Positions 23,701 to 32,859 of a DNA stretch of 64,000 bases are shown here, in pieces. The notes under the pieces were generated by a model. The model did not search any database. It had not been told where the DNA came from and saw nothing but the letters and a program-made list of their open reading frames with translations. Position 1 is the first letter of the stretch, and each line of letters begins with the position of its first letter. Both the position numbers and the translations under genes were made by a program. The DNA is from Scilla litardierei (taxonomy: Eukaryota > Streptophyta > Magnoliopsida > Asparagales > Asparagaceae): contig CM061140.1 in assembly GCA_030789695.1 (NCBI GenBank), forward strand, positions 172,880,319 to 172,944,318. The letters run 5' to 3'.

Positions 23701-25392
23701 AAAAATTAAGATTTGAAATTAACAAAAAGTTACAATGACGTGAATTGAATCGCAGACCACTTGAACTAACGCAAAACAATTGAAACACATTAACAAAACT
23801 CCGCATGCAATCTGTCTCTATGTTTTTATATAAATATAAATATAAATACAAATATAAAGTAAAACGGATGGGATCCGGGTGAATCCGAGTTGGTGGGTCA
23901 AATCCGTACCGACCCGAATTATATCCGAATCGACCTAGATTAAAACCAACCTAGTTAGACCTCTACTCATACCCGATTAAATAGGCTGTATTCAGGTCGG
24001 GTCGGGTTCATTTTGTTATCCCTAACACAACCCTAACACAAATCTTAGAATTGATTTAAAATGTTCCATTGTATGCAAGCATGGGCTTTGGAATGCCTAT
24101 CCCAAAGTTTTTTTTCATCCCCCATTTAACTCAATCTGAATATTTGTGTTAGACTCGGGTGAGAAAAAACCAATCCGAAGATTTGTGTTGTGCTTTCCCT
24201 GCGTGCGTCTTGTTGGGTGAGTGTTGGTGTGACAAACTTCCTATTTGTTGAAACTTCTGGTTCATAACTTAGCTACAAGGAAAAAGACTTCTTTTCATTA
24301 AATCAAATCTGACCCCAATCAGAACAGCCAAACATCAGTTAGGTTTACATGTGACCTTACAAAGCTTGATCAACATAGCTTAAAACATTAGGTGACCGAG
24401 TGTTCTTTGTGGCGAGCCATGCCCTTTGGCAAAGGCTTCTTGAAGGCAAAAGACCATGATGTTGAAGTGTTTTTATTTCTAGGTGATCTATATTTTGGAT
24501 ATTTTGTAATTAGAGTTTAAATTTGAAGTATTTTGAAAATAAATAAGACATTCATTTACATAAAAAAGAAAACCAATGTGTGTAATGATGCTGAATGAAT
24601 TATATCTGGTGGTATATTTAGTTGATTTTGGACATGATGATACTGATTACGTCAGTATACGCTTTCAATATATTAACATGTTCGATTTTTAAGAAGGCAT
24701 ATGTTTTTATGTTAACTTTATATACATGTGTTTTGAAATTTGTTTGACCTATTATTATAATTGCCAAGGATTTGACCAGATCATTCACAAAGCATGCAGG
24801 TGCAAAAACGAGAACACTAGTGAATTAATTTTAAAACCATAATTTATTTGTAACCTATTTCAATTGACGAAAGAGGGAGATAGTTAAGCATCATTATGAT
24901 AGTAAATGTAACCTGTGGAATGGGAATGGAAGCGACGGCGTCGAAGATGAAGTCCTTTCTAATGTAGCGAGCTGCGATCTGATGGGGGTCTCGGACGAGC
25001 TCGCCGCGGCCGAAGACGCGGGAGCTTGGGGAGACGAAGGCGATGCGAAACTTGAGGACGCAGTGGGCGATGTAGAAGAGGTCGGTGATGGTTCGGAGCA
25101 CGGTTATGGTGGATAGAATTCCTAGATCGATGGACATGCAGGCGTCGCCGGCGATGAAGAGAACGTAGAAATACATGGGATCCACGAATAGGGCTGCGAG
25201 GCAGGAGATGAGGAACATGCTGTTCCATTGGCTGATGACGCTGCCTCCGGGGTCGAGGATGCGGCGGGGCTCCCAATGCCTCCGGCCGAGGCCTGGTGTA
25301 ACGTGCGGTAGGTGAGGGAGGTAGGGGAGCGACGGCGTGCGGTGGCGGAACGGCAGGATGCCGCCCATCGACGAGAAACGTAGAGCCCCCAT
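11012..25392 (-). CDS. Cyclic nucleotide-gated ion channel (CNGC family), N-terminal and pore part, four exons
   Basis: Exons on the minus strand are 25392-24913, 20440-20231, 20146-19833 and 11123-11012. They join in phase to 372 open codons, and every intron has GT...AG ends. The product is a plasma-membrane (or endomembrane) tetrameric cation channel subunit of the plant CNGC family, typically Ca2+-permeable and regulated by cyclic nucleotides and calmodulin. Visible landmarks are the RILDP start of the transmembrane domain (about residue 44), [10 protein letters not shown] before S3 (about 120), a basic S4-like stretch, TAWAGA before S5, the pore helix LWWGLRN followed by SSYGQN with a GQN filter, and S6 ending LIGNMQ. 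The start ATG at 25392 gives a short N-terminus. The usual ~350 further residues (C-linker, CNBD, calmodulin/IQ site) are not in the 11 kb to the left, so either the gene runs out of the window or is truncated. Subgroup not assigned. Confidence 0.9.
11460..11574 (+). repeat. 5' LTR of copia element (115 bp)
   Basis: Begins TATTGTGTAG, not the usual TG, and ends CAATTCAACA. A TATAAATAG box lies at 11514-11522. The same TA start is present in the other LTR and agrees with the polypurine tract and the target duplication. Confidence 0.93.
11575..11586 (+). promoter_or_regulatory. Primer-binding site, initiator tRNA-Met
   Basis: TGGTATCAGAGC starts immediately after the LTR and is complementary to the tRNA-iMet 3' end. 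Confidence 0.93.
11587..12002 (+). promoter_or_regulatory. Copia leader with telobox-like and CCG-rich tracts
   Basis: Untranslated leader between the primer site and the gag ATG. It holds several AAACCCTAA/CCCTAACCC words (about 11606-11640 and 11822-11876), the plant telo-box motif of translation-gene promoters, around a core of CGCCGC repeats (about 11650-11790). Whether they act in this element is not known. Confidence 0.6.
12003..15434 (+). pseudogene. Copia gag-protease-integrase and N-terminal RT (frame-shifted)
   Basis: A 1143-codon frame starts at the first ATG after the leader. The capsid-type gag region covers about residues 40-250. The zinc knuckle [14 protein letters not shown] is near residue 270, followed by an RGG-like GRG-rich tail. 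The protease motif IDSGASSH is near residue 393. The integrase HHCC finger lies near residues 524-565, and the D-D-E residues lie in [15 protein letters not shown] and NGVAERKN (about residues 582, 645 and 680). RT begins near residue 999. After the LDVK motif of RT (about 15317) the frame is lost in a run of five A, and the last ~40 codons are out of frame. The polyprotein continues in frame 2. All catalytic residues before the break are present. Confidence 0.92.
15290..16516 (+). pseudogene. Copia RT C-terminal part and RNase H (second frame)
   Basis: Continues the polyprotein after the shift. The RT active site YVDDIII lies near 15565. RNase H carries CDADWA (about 16050), the STAEAEY segment (about 16170) and the DNKSAI motif (about 16285). 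An in-frame TAG at 16241-16243, shortly after LRSLLH, interrupts RNase H. The frame then stays open to the natural TGA at 16514-16516, which overlaps the polypurine tract. With only one shift and one nonsense codon, this copy was probably active recently. Confidence 0.92.
16515..16523 (+). promoter_or_regulatory. Polypurine tract of copia element
   Basis: A G-rich purine run (GAGGGGGAG) directly before the 3' LTR, overlapping the end of pol. It primes plus-strand synthesis. Confidence 0.85.
16524..16638 (+). repeat. 3' LTR of copia element
   Basis: 115 bp, identical to the 5' LTR except for one G/T difference in the AAAGAAAGG/TAG stretch. Followed by the target duplication TGTCT. Confidence 0.95.
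17724..17762. repeat. TG dinucleotide microsatellite
   Basis: About nineteen uninterrupted TG units inside CNGC intron 3. Likely polymorphic in length. Confidence 0.97.
18121..18523 (-). mobile_element. Small non-autonomous Helitron
   Basis: Read on the minus strand, the element starts TCTATTAAAC (18523) and ends with a hairpin (CCGTGCAC, loop CAA, GTGCACGG) followed by GTAATTTCTAG (18121). The flanking bases are A on the 5' side and T on the 3' side, the Helitron insertion rule. It is 403 bp long, has no coding capacity, and sits in CNGC intron 3 in the same orientation as the gene. Confidence 0.85.
19833..20146 (-). CDS. CNGC exon 3 (S5 and pore turret)
   Basis: 314 bp, separated from exon 2 by an 84-bp intron. 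It starts with [14 protein letters not shown] and carries the conserved Cys residues of the turret ([12 protein letters not shown]). It ends inside a serine codon after LWWGLRNL, with a GT donor at 19832-19831. The split codon is completed by the first base of exon 4, which supports both being exons of one gene despite the 8.7-kb intron. Confidence 0.92.
20231..20440 (-). CDS. CNGC exon 2 (S4 and start of S5)
   Basis: 210 bp, 70 codons, phase 0 at both ends. The acceptor is TTTCTTTCAG before ATTGTGATG, and the donor GT is at 20230-20229. It encodes a hydrophobic stretch with regularly spaced Arg/Lys ([20 protein letters not shown]) and the conserved VTKTAWAGA...LLLYMLASH segment. Confidence 0.92.
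20441..24912 (-). other. CNGC intron 1 (4.5 kb)
   Basis: Between matched donor and acceptor sites. It is AT-rich with no recognised exon. Segments at 20740-20825, 20925-21005 and 21340-21425 share phrases such as ATCCGATGTGGGAC, so they look like diverged copies of one repeat, perhaps LTR-derived. The segment 23370-24024 is a decayed hAT-like element. Confidence 0.8.
23370..24024. mobile_element. Decayed hAT-type inverted-repeat element
   Basis: The left end GTGGCAAACGAGTCG and the right end ending TTTTGTTATCCCTA are imperfect inverted copies of the TAGGGGTGGCAAA end seen intact at 51199. Both flanks inside are rich in GGGTCGGGT / ACCCGACCC words, as in that element. No clean 8-bp duplication remains. 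The middle (about 23520-23880) is unrelated AT-rich sequence and may be a later insertion. Confidence 0.5.
24913..25392 (-). CDS. CNGC exon 1 (start codon, S1-S3 region)
   Basis: 160 codons from ATG at 25392. The exon ends IPIPQ followed by a GT donor at 24912-24911, the conserved plant CNGC splice position after the LPLPQ-type motif. It contains the QWN...[14 protein letters not shown]1 region and the [13 protein letters not shown] loop. It is GC-richer than its introns, as expected for coding sequence. The promoter must lie in the ~230 bp up to the Helitron at 25622, or beyond it. Confidence 0.9.
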
Positions 25393-25621
25393 TATGAAGA
25401 TGATTGTTATTGTTGATAATGTTACTACAGTTAGGGATCGTAGAGTCGGTAACGATCATGGTGAGGAAGCGAGCGGGGGAAGGGGCAGGTGGTGCTGTGG
25501 GGGAGCTGAAGCGTCGGAGGGAGTTTCGGGAATTTTCCTATTTTGGGTATTTAAAAATATAAAAAGAGGACATAGGAGAGTGCTGCTAGTCACTTGACTC
25601 GTATTTATTGAACATATTTTA

Positions 25622-27330
25622 TCTATATATTAAAACACAGAGAAAATTGGCTAAATAGCACCGGTCAACGAGTGGTTTTAATTTTTACCATCAAGTTTAA
25701 AAACTTTGCTAGAATACCACCCCTTAAAAAAGAGACTAAAATACCCTTTTCGTTCACAAACACTAAAATACCCTCTACGTCGACGTCGAACTCCGACCAC
25801 CCCGCTTCGCCGTACTCCGACCACCCCGCATCTACGGAAACGCCTCGCCGTACTCCGACAAAGCCCTATGAGCCAATCTGCGCTAATTTGCGCCAATATA
25901 CGCCAATATACGTCAAGTATCGTAACGTATATTGGCGTATATTGGCGCATATTGGTGCAAATTGGCGCAAAGTGGCTCATATGGCTTTGTCGGAGTACGG
26001 CGAAGCGTTTCCGTATATGTGGGGTGGTCGGAGTACGGCGAAGCGGGGTTGTCGGAGTTCGGCGTCGACGTAGAGGGTATTTTCGGCGTTGGGTTCCGAC
26101 CACCCCGCTTCTCCGTACTCCGACCACCCCGCATCTACGGCAACGCCTCGCCGTACTCCGACAAAGCCCTATGAGCCAATTTGCGCCAATTTGCGCTAAT
26201 TTGCGCCAATATACGCCAATATACGCCACGATACCGTGGCGTATATTGGCGTATATTGGCGCAAATTAGCGCAAATTGGCGCAAATTGGCTCATAGGGCT
26301 TTGTCGGAGTACGGCGAGGCGTTGCCGTAGATGCGGGGTGGTGGGAGTACGGTGAAGCGGGGTGGTCGGAGTTCGGCGTCGACGTAGAGGATATTTTCGG
26401 CGTTGGGTTCCGATCACCCCGCTTCTCCGTACTCCGACCACCCCGCATCTACGGCAACGCCTCGCCGTACTCCGACAAAGCCCTAAGAGCCAATTTGCGC
26501 CAATTTGCGCCAATTTGCGCCAATATACGCCAATATACGTCACGTATCGTGGCGTATATTGGCGTATATTGGCGCAAATTGGCGCAAATTGGCTCTTAGG
26601 GCTTTGTCGGAGTACGGCGAGGCGTTGCCGTAGATGCGGGGTGGTCGGAGTACGGAGAAGCGGGGTGGTCGGAGTACGGAGAAGCGGGGTGGTCGGAGTT
26701 CGGCGTCGACGTAGAGGGTATTTTAGTGTTTGGGAACGAAAAGGGTATTTTAGTCTCTTTTTTAAGGGGGGTGGTATTCTAGCAAAGTTTTTAAACTTGA
26801 TGGTAAAAATTAAAACCACTCGTTGACCGGTGCTATTTAGCCAATTTTCTCTTAAAACACAACTATTTTTGAATCCTAGGGCTGACTGGAACAAGCTGAT
26901 GGCATGCTAATGTATAAAGAGGTTGATAAAATAATGGCTAGGATTTAATCTTGGTAACAGAAGGGTTGAGATGAGTGTTTGGAAAACCCACCATTTTTTT
27001 CCTTTTGTTTTCAAAGCCCTACAATCACTACATTTGCGCAGAATACCACCTATTTCTCTTTTTTGCTTAAAAAACCCTCTCATTTCACTTTTTACCCACA
27101 CAACATACACGCACACGCACTTATGCACTTCCACCCTTCGCGAAGGCGCCCGCGAAATTTTTTTACGCTAATTTGTTGTTCTGACTCAAGGGCGTCCTCG
27201 CCGAATTTATTGTTCTACGCCGAATTTATTGTTCTGCACAAATTTGACTGTGTAAATAATGTTTGGGTACAAAGATTTCGCGGGGGAAAATCTTAAATGA
27301 ACCGTGTCTGCGGGCACGGGTTATGACTAG
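25622..27330 (+). mobile_element. Non-autonomous Helitron interrupted by a foldback element
   Basis: The 5' end TCTATATATTAAAAC at 25622 follows an A. The 3' end is a short hairpin (CCGTG...CACGG, about 27302-27319), then GTTATGACTAG ending at 27330 and followed by T. The foldback element 25640-26851 was inserted 18 bp into it. Without that insertion and one copy of its target duplication the Helitron would be about 490 bp. No helicase or replication-initiator coding sequence is present. Confidence 0.75.
25630..26861. mobile_element. Mutator-type foldback element with serial palindromes
   Basis: The element covers 25640-26851. It starts GAGAAAATTGGC and ends with the exact reverse complement. 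The flanking 10-bp direct repeat TTAAAACACA (25630-25639 and 26852-26861) fits the 9-11 bp duplications of Mutator-like elements. The outer inverted arms are about 280 bp and nearly identical. Inside are three palindromic centres near 25921, 26231 and 26545, about 310 bp apart. Each consists of GCGCCAATATACGCCAATATACG running in and its reverse complement running out. The open frames on both strands are products of this symmetry, not genes. There is no transposase. Confidence 0.88.
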
Positions 27331-27469
27331 TTTATTTATAAGGTTGTCATTATCTTTTACAATTTCACTAACTCGTATGGTAAATTTGTAAATAAATGTA
27401 ATATCTGCCGTTCATATTACAGTTTGTTGATAAAAACCAGGTAGAACCCCGCGGAACAACAAGCACTAA

Positions 27470-28159
27470 CTAGCTATGGAGCTAAGACTTGAAAAATGGG
27501 GTCATACAACAAACCAAACAATCAATTCCTCTTCGGATCTTGTGAATACAAGAAATCAAACAACCAATCCATCTTCGGATCTTGTGAGAGCAAATTAGGC
27601 GGATGATTTTACCCTGGTTCGGTTGCGAATAACCTACTCCAGCATTACGAGACGATCCACTAGTAATCAAGGAGAGCACACGAGCTTACACCAGCACCTT
27701 CTTCTTCACACTCTTGTGAGTAACAACTGGCAATTCAAAGCCCACACAAATCTGACAAAAAAAGAAGAAGTGAAAGAGAAAGACTAGAAGACATACTCTT
27801 TTCTAAACTCTCCAAAGCCCTCACACTCTCTCCAAGAAAATGGCAGCATCTTGGTTTCTCTTTGGATTTTCATCTCAGTCGAAAACCTCTGCAACAAGCC
27901 TTCTTGTTCTCTGGAAATTACAGCGGCATGAGCTCACACACGCTGAAGAGAACGCATCAACTGTCCTTTGTTTTCATCTCTGCTGAAAATGAATGACACG
28001 CACATCAATTTGCAGCTGGTACCGCTTCTCTTTTTGTCGGCAGAAAACAGAAGAAGGCCCCAACGCCTTTAAGTCTCAACTGCAATAATCAAAGATTGGG
28101 GCCATGCTTCACTGTGCTGTGGAAACTTTTCTAGCACTACAAAACAACACTCTACCTTG
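27470..28159 (-). repeat. LTR-like fragment of a degraded copia element
   Basis: No gene. The phrase TTTTACCCTGGTTCGGTTGCG (27608-27628) resembles the box repeated in other LTR-like fragments at about 33130 and 55290. It lies directly beside, and in the likely minus-strand orientation of, the copia RT fragment 28160-28427. Confidence 0.4.
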
Positions 28160-28427
28160 CTACAAAAATCTCCAGCACTCCATCCCTAGGATTTTCTTCG
28201 TCGGGCCCAAATCATTCATACCGAACTCCTTGCCCAACTTCTCCTTTAGCTTCTTTACCTCCGACATGTTTGAGGAAGTAATTAACATGTCGTCAACATA
28301 AAGTAGGAGGTAAATGCACGAGCCATCATCCAATGTGCGCACATATATATACTGATCCGTCACGCTCCACTCAAATCCAACACTCATCATGAAGCTATCA
28401 AATCGCTTGTACCACTGTCTGGGTAAC
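28160..28427 (-). pseudogene. Copia reverse transcriptase fragment
   Basis: About 89 codons on the minus strand match the middle of copia RT. Visible are the PRQWYKRFD motif (about 28405-28425), the active site LLLYVDDMLI (about 28285-28310) and the LKEKLGKEFGMNDLG stretch. The frame leaves the family after KKILGME and stops at 28160. Neither the rest of RT nor integrase is next to it, so it is a truncated remnant of a lineage different from the element at 11460. Confidence 0.9.
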
Positions 28428-28459
28428 TGTTGTCATGTCTACGCCCACTTAACTACACG

Positions 28460-28461
<2 letters not shown>

Positions 28462-28526
<65 letters not shown>
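28462..28526. repeat. AC dinucleotide microsatellite
   Basis: About 32 uninterrupted AC units following ACACGCAT. Likely length-variable. Confidence 0.97.
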
Positions 28527-28527
<1 letters not shown>

Positions 28528-28559
28528 ATTCTCACAAATTCATTTGCACTCATGTCTGC

Positions 28560-28860
28560 GCCCGCTTAAATACACGCATATCGGTGGGACTGGCACCATG
28601 GGCTGTTGAGGGGGTTTGTGGGCCCGTGCATTATGTGTGAATCTTCCAACAAAGTTAACTACACTCATCATGTGGGTCTCACCCCCCCTAGAAAGCCTCG
28701 TGCACACAAGGCCACATCGACACAAGCACACGTCCTTCTCATAAAATCACTTACACCCAATTTTGCGCCCACATAAAGACTCACAGTCCAAGTGTGTGTC
28801 ACACCCCATTCTCTTAAATACATGGAAAATACGTAACTTTCACAAGGCGCATGTAGATGA
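28560..28860. repeat. Segment related to the Helitron array at 37186-37910
   Basis: Shares a succession of phrases with 37255-37440, including CATCATGTGGGTC, AAAATCACTT and ACACCCAAT...GC. CCCGTGCATTATGTGTG near 28623 resembles the terminal hairpin of those units. No clean ends are visible here. Confidence 0.45.
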
Positions 28861-29052
28861 TGGAAAGCGACAAGGCCGCACGAATATTCAGAGCCAATGA
28901 TTTGACCTTTTGGCTCTAAATACACCCAACTTGATGTGATAACATAAGTCATGCATGCCAATGTGAATGCTAATGTAATACAGATGACATATACTAAACA
29001 ATAAATGTACATGCTCCAACACAAACATATCACACAATCATTGTATGTGTGT

Positions 29053-29451
29053 AGAGGAATATGAACGTGTGCTGAAGCACGTGAAATTTTCATGTGATGT
29101 CCGCAATTTGTGGGTGAAAAAGATATTTTTAAAAAAAAATTTGCATCATGCTCTACAAATTGTTGTCTACCTCCACACCAATTTTCAAGTGCATCCAACA
29201 CTTTTGAGCATCCATCCATGTATTTCAAAAAGACCGCTCAAGTTCTGAAAATGTCAGCGCAGTCTGTTTGAAATGCGTGGATGGAGACTCAAAAGGTGGT
29301 GGATTCATTTGAAAGTTGGTGTGGATGTAGCAAACAAGTTGTATAATATGATGCAAGAAATTAAAAAACAGAATCTTTTTCACCTTCAAATTGTTGACAG
29401 CACAGGAATTCCGAGCATGTGATGTCAATACACTTCTATATTCCTCATATA
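29053..29451. mobile_element. Foldback inverted-repeat element 1
   Basis: A ~400-bp imperfect palindrome centred near 29250. The left arm begins GAGGAATATGAACGTG and the right arm ends CTATATTCCTC. Internal arms pair, for example CATCCATGTATTTCAAA with TTTGAAATGCGTGGATG. No coding sequence. It abuts a second, related palindrome. Confidence 0.7.
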
Positions 29452-29454
29452 TGT

Positions 29455-29840
29455 AGGTATAGGAATATGGGCAAGTGCTATCAGCACAGGTTTGGTTTTC
29501 CTGTGCTGACAACGATTTGGTGGTCTGAAAAAATTATTATTTTTGTAGTGTGTTCTATAATTGTTGATCAACACTCCAAATTTCAACTGAATGCAACCTT
29601 TTTGACACTCCATCCATCAATTTCAAAAAACCCGCTCCAAAAACTAAATCTGTCAGCGTAATCTTTTTGAAATGGATGGATGGAGTGTCAAAAAGTGTTG
29701 GATTCACTTGAAGTTTAGAGTGGTGATCAACAACACGTTATAGAACATACTGGAAAAAAAATTAGACCTCCAAAACGTTGTCAGCACAGGAAACCAAACA
29801 TGTGCTGACAGCACAGGCCCATATTCCTCAAACATATGCA
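29455..29840. mobile_element. Foldback inverted-repeat element 2
   Basis: A ~385-bp palindrome centred near 29655. The left arm starts AGGAATATGGGCAAGTGC and the right arm ends GCCCATATTCCT. The inner arms carry TTTCCTGTGCTGACAACG and its reverse complement CGTTGTCAGCACAGGAAA, and CACTCCATCCATC with GATGGATGGAGTG. It is clearly related to its left neighbour but better preserved. Confidence 0.75.
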
Positions 29841-30867
29841 TACATACATACATATATGTCTCAAAAAGGTACATCCAAGAGATACACTAAACATACACGA
29901 GAAAACCGAGAAAACAAAATACATAAGAAGTCCAGACCCCGAAAGGTGTCTACACACAAAAAGGTACAACACACACCATACATGAAAAGAAGAAAACTCT
30001 GGCCATGGTGGGCCAACTCAAGGAAGTCCCCCTCTGATGGATTGACATCAATCTCAAAGTTCTTGGTAATTTCATTGGGAGGAAACATTGCATGTAGTTT
30101 CTGGCTCCAGACCTGGGTGAAAGGGGGTAGCCACGTCAACGCACGTCTAGTAGGAAAACACAATTCGATGTGTGGAACAATATATCTAAGATTGTTTTAT
30201 ACACCCATGGCATCAAGAATCATGTGGGTACTAAAGGAGCACTCTAAATAACATAATATCTCTAAGCAGAAATGAAATCATGCGATGAAGGTGAATAGCT
30301 ACTGCAATGAAAATAAGGGGTTATCAATCGGCACTTATGTCGTAGGTGTTGTTGTTGATAAACTAACGCTTTGGAATCCCAGGTAAAATGTAATACATAA
30401 GGCTATGGACTCTCACCCAGGGTGGGTGGAAAGAAAACCACCACTTAAGTAGACACAAGCACTGTCAACGGGACCTCTCGAAACTCCCCCTGACGAGATT
30501 GAGAAAATGATAAACCGATATACCTCATAGTGCATCATGAGTACATCCATGTGCCTTTCCAACTATGTGCATCCCCCTCTGTCAAGAGTGCAAGTAATAT
30601 ACAAATACAGTCTAGTCCAGTTCCGTATGATTCCACTATACTCGAGTTTTTCCCAAACCCCGTATCTGAAATAACTCACCCACATTGTGATAGACTAAGA
30701 CATTCCATGTTATCATAATACCCTCATGTACTCAATCAAACTATATGCGGCCATGTCATCCACCTCAACATATGTGCGCCATGTTCACAGCTAAACATCA
30801 TTTCATATGCAACTGTCATCACATCAATGTTATAATTTAGCCGACCATCATGACATCACAGCGAATA
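29841..30867. other. No recognisable gene
   Basis: AT-rich sequence without protein similarity; the open frame at 29778-30251 is low-complexity Lys/Thr-rich and has no family signature. Confidence 0.5.
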
Positions 30868-31095
30868 TCATATGCATAAAGGAAGCAGAATGATATTGAC
30901 ATGAAATAGGATAGCATCATAATAGTGTCATCATATGCACAATGAAAGTAACAAGGGCTCAACATGCATAAAGGACCATCATGATCTTGGCATGAAATAT
31001 GACATCATTATCATTGTGTCATCATATGCGCTACGAAAGTAACAAAGGCTCAACATGCATAAAGGGCGCATCATGATCTTGGCATGAAATAAGAT
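30868..31095. repeat. Tandem repeat, ~91-bp unit, about 2.5 copies
   Basis: The words CATATGC, GAAAGTAACAA, GGCTCAACATGCATAAAGG and CATGATCTTGGCATGAAAT recur with a spacing of about 91 bp (for example 30932 and 31023). Likely part of an old LTR element; no gene. Confidence 0.8.
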
Positions 31096-32129
31096 ATTGT
31101 CGTGTCTTAAATTTATACGGCAAGCGTATGGTGTGGTTGTAGCGCTATATGGGTCGTCCTCTGCGAGGCAGTTATTGAGTACCGATTTCTTTCTAAGTTC
31201 GTTAACGAGGCGATCGATATGTGGCTATAGAGGTGAATACTAATGGAAATATCAATATGGAAAAGCTCTAGGACCTAGGTATCCCCACCATTAGATTGAA
31301 GTTAGGATTGAGTCGGATTGATTGATTCCTGAATTCTTGGAACTCGGGAGATGTTGTTTAACCTAAGGGCATGTCCCCCCCCCCACTTCCATGACGCAAC
31401 GATAGGATATTTCCTTATGTTATCCATACCCCCACTCTATTGATGATATGATAGGACTACCTAACCCATATCGAAGCCAACTCCCGTTGATGCATCGATA
31501 TGTGTTAGATGCATTGCGTCCGACGAATGTCCTCAATCTTCCTCCACGTCACTTCCGTGGATTAGGATTCAGATCTATGCTATGAGGGCTCTAATCCATG
31601 CTTGACTCTCGTCAGCCGCATTGATAGTATAAATCAATGTAGTGATTGAAAACACTAAATTACACCCGACTCCATCATCGACTAATCTATTTACCCACAA
31701 TGGAGGAGATCAATTTGCATTGATAATAATCATCATAGCATATCCCAAATTACTAATTATTCAACAATTAATCGATATCTCATCAATCCATGGTCAAATC
31801 CAATGGGGTTCAACCCATGGCCCTAGATTGGCGACTACTCACGATACATATAGAAATATACAATCAAAATCATACATTGAATAGACAAATCAATGTAGAT
31901 GAACATAAATAATCAATCAAACAATCAACAATACCGAAGATTTAAATAGAATAATATCTACTGCAAACAAGAGGTCAAATCCAAGAGAACAAAGTGAATA
32001 ATCAAAAGTTACAGACAAATCAATACTATGTACACTTGATAGAGTATGGTAAAATTTCTAAGAAATACAGGAAAAGGTGCCATCTCTTTGAGAGTAAGGA
32101 AATGAATATATATACCCCTCAAAAATTCC
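31096..32129. other. No recognisable gene; probable LTR-element remains
   Basis: No coding similarity. A TATATATA run at 32107-32114, just left of a motif array, could be the minus-strand promoter of a decayed LTR. Confidence 0.4.
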
Positions 32130-32144
32130 CATAAAACCCCAAAA

Positions 32145-32595
32145 CTGCCCCTGGTGGCGCCCAGAAGAAACTCTCGGAGCCATATTCGACGCGGTCGCGT
32201 CATCCAATTTGCGTAACTTGGTCTTTCTGATCCTCAATCGACGCGACCGTGTCGTGATCCACACGGCCGCGTCGTTATTCTGACAGAAATGACAGAAACT
32301 CGGGACCTCTTAAACGGTCACATCAATTGGGTGACGTGATGCGTCGTTTGGAACTCTGGCCCTTCAGAATCTTCATCTAAACGGTCGTTTAGAGCGACCG
32401 TTTGGCTTCTGCAGCTTCTTGATCGATGCAGTCACATCATCTGCTAAACGACCGCGATGTTCTTGGATTTCTTCTTCTCAGCTCTGGAATGACGCGACCG
32501 TTTCAGCTTCTTACGCGACCGCGTCAGTTGAGTTCTGGTTGTTGTAGGGATGTCCTGGTGACACTGCCGCGTGGATAGACCACGCGGCCGCGTGT
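32145..32595. repeat. Cluster of short CG-core dyads (ACGCGACCG / GGCCGCGT)
   Basis: At least ten imperfect copies of ACGCGACCGTGTCG-like and GCGGCCGCGTC-like words, many self-complementary, with AAACGGTCGTTTAGAGCGACCGTTT near 32380-32405. It lies beside a possible minus-strand TATA box and has the look of a U3 region of an old LTR. Confidence 0.55.
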
Positions 32596-32859
32596 GTCTT
32601 CAGTTTCTTCTTCTCCTTGTGTATTTCAAGCTCCCATTCACTGCTCGCTTCATACATTTTCGTCTTTTTCCCGCTCTAGGGCCCCGATATCGTTCATTTT
32701 CATCTGAAATGTATATAAATGACCTAAAAAGGAAACGAAACAGGGAAAATGAAGTGGAATTGTTGATAAAATGATGTGAAATGTGTATGGAATGGGCATG
32801 AAATATGTATATATAAAACACTCATCGGATATCATCGTCATGCTATAAGTCTAACATCC

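Noticed and set aside
24959..25459. Long minus-strand frame rich in Arg/His/Pro over CNGC exon 1
   Set aside because: Shadow of the GC-rich coding exon in another phase; the channel frame has clear family motifs.
25678..26894. Arg/Pro/Tyr-rich open frames of up to 232 codons on both strands
   Set aside because: They mirror each other across the palindromes of the foldback element and have no domain; a consequence of the repeated GCGCCAATATACG and CCGACCACCCCGC words.
29778..30251. 157-codon plus-strand frame
   Set aside because: Starts in the end of a foldback element, is low complexity in its first half and has no known domain.
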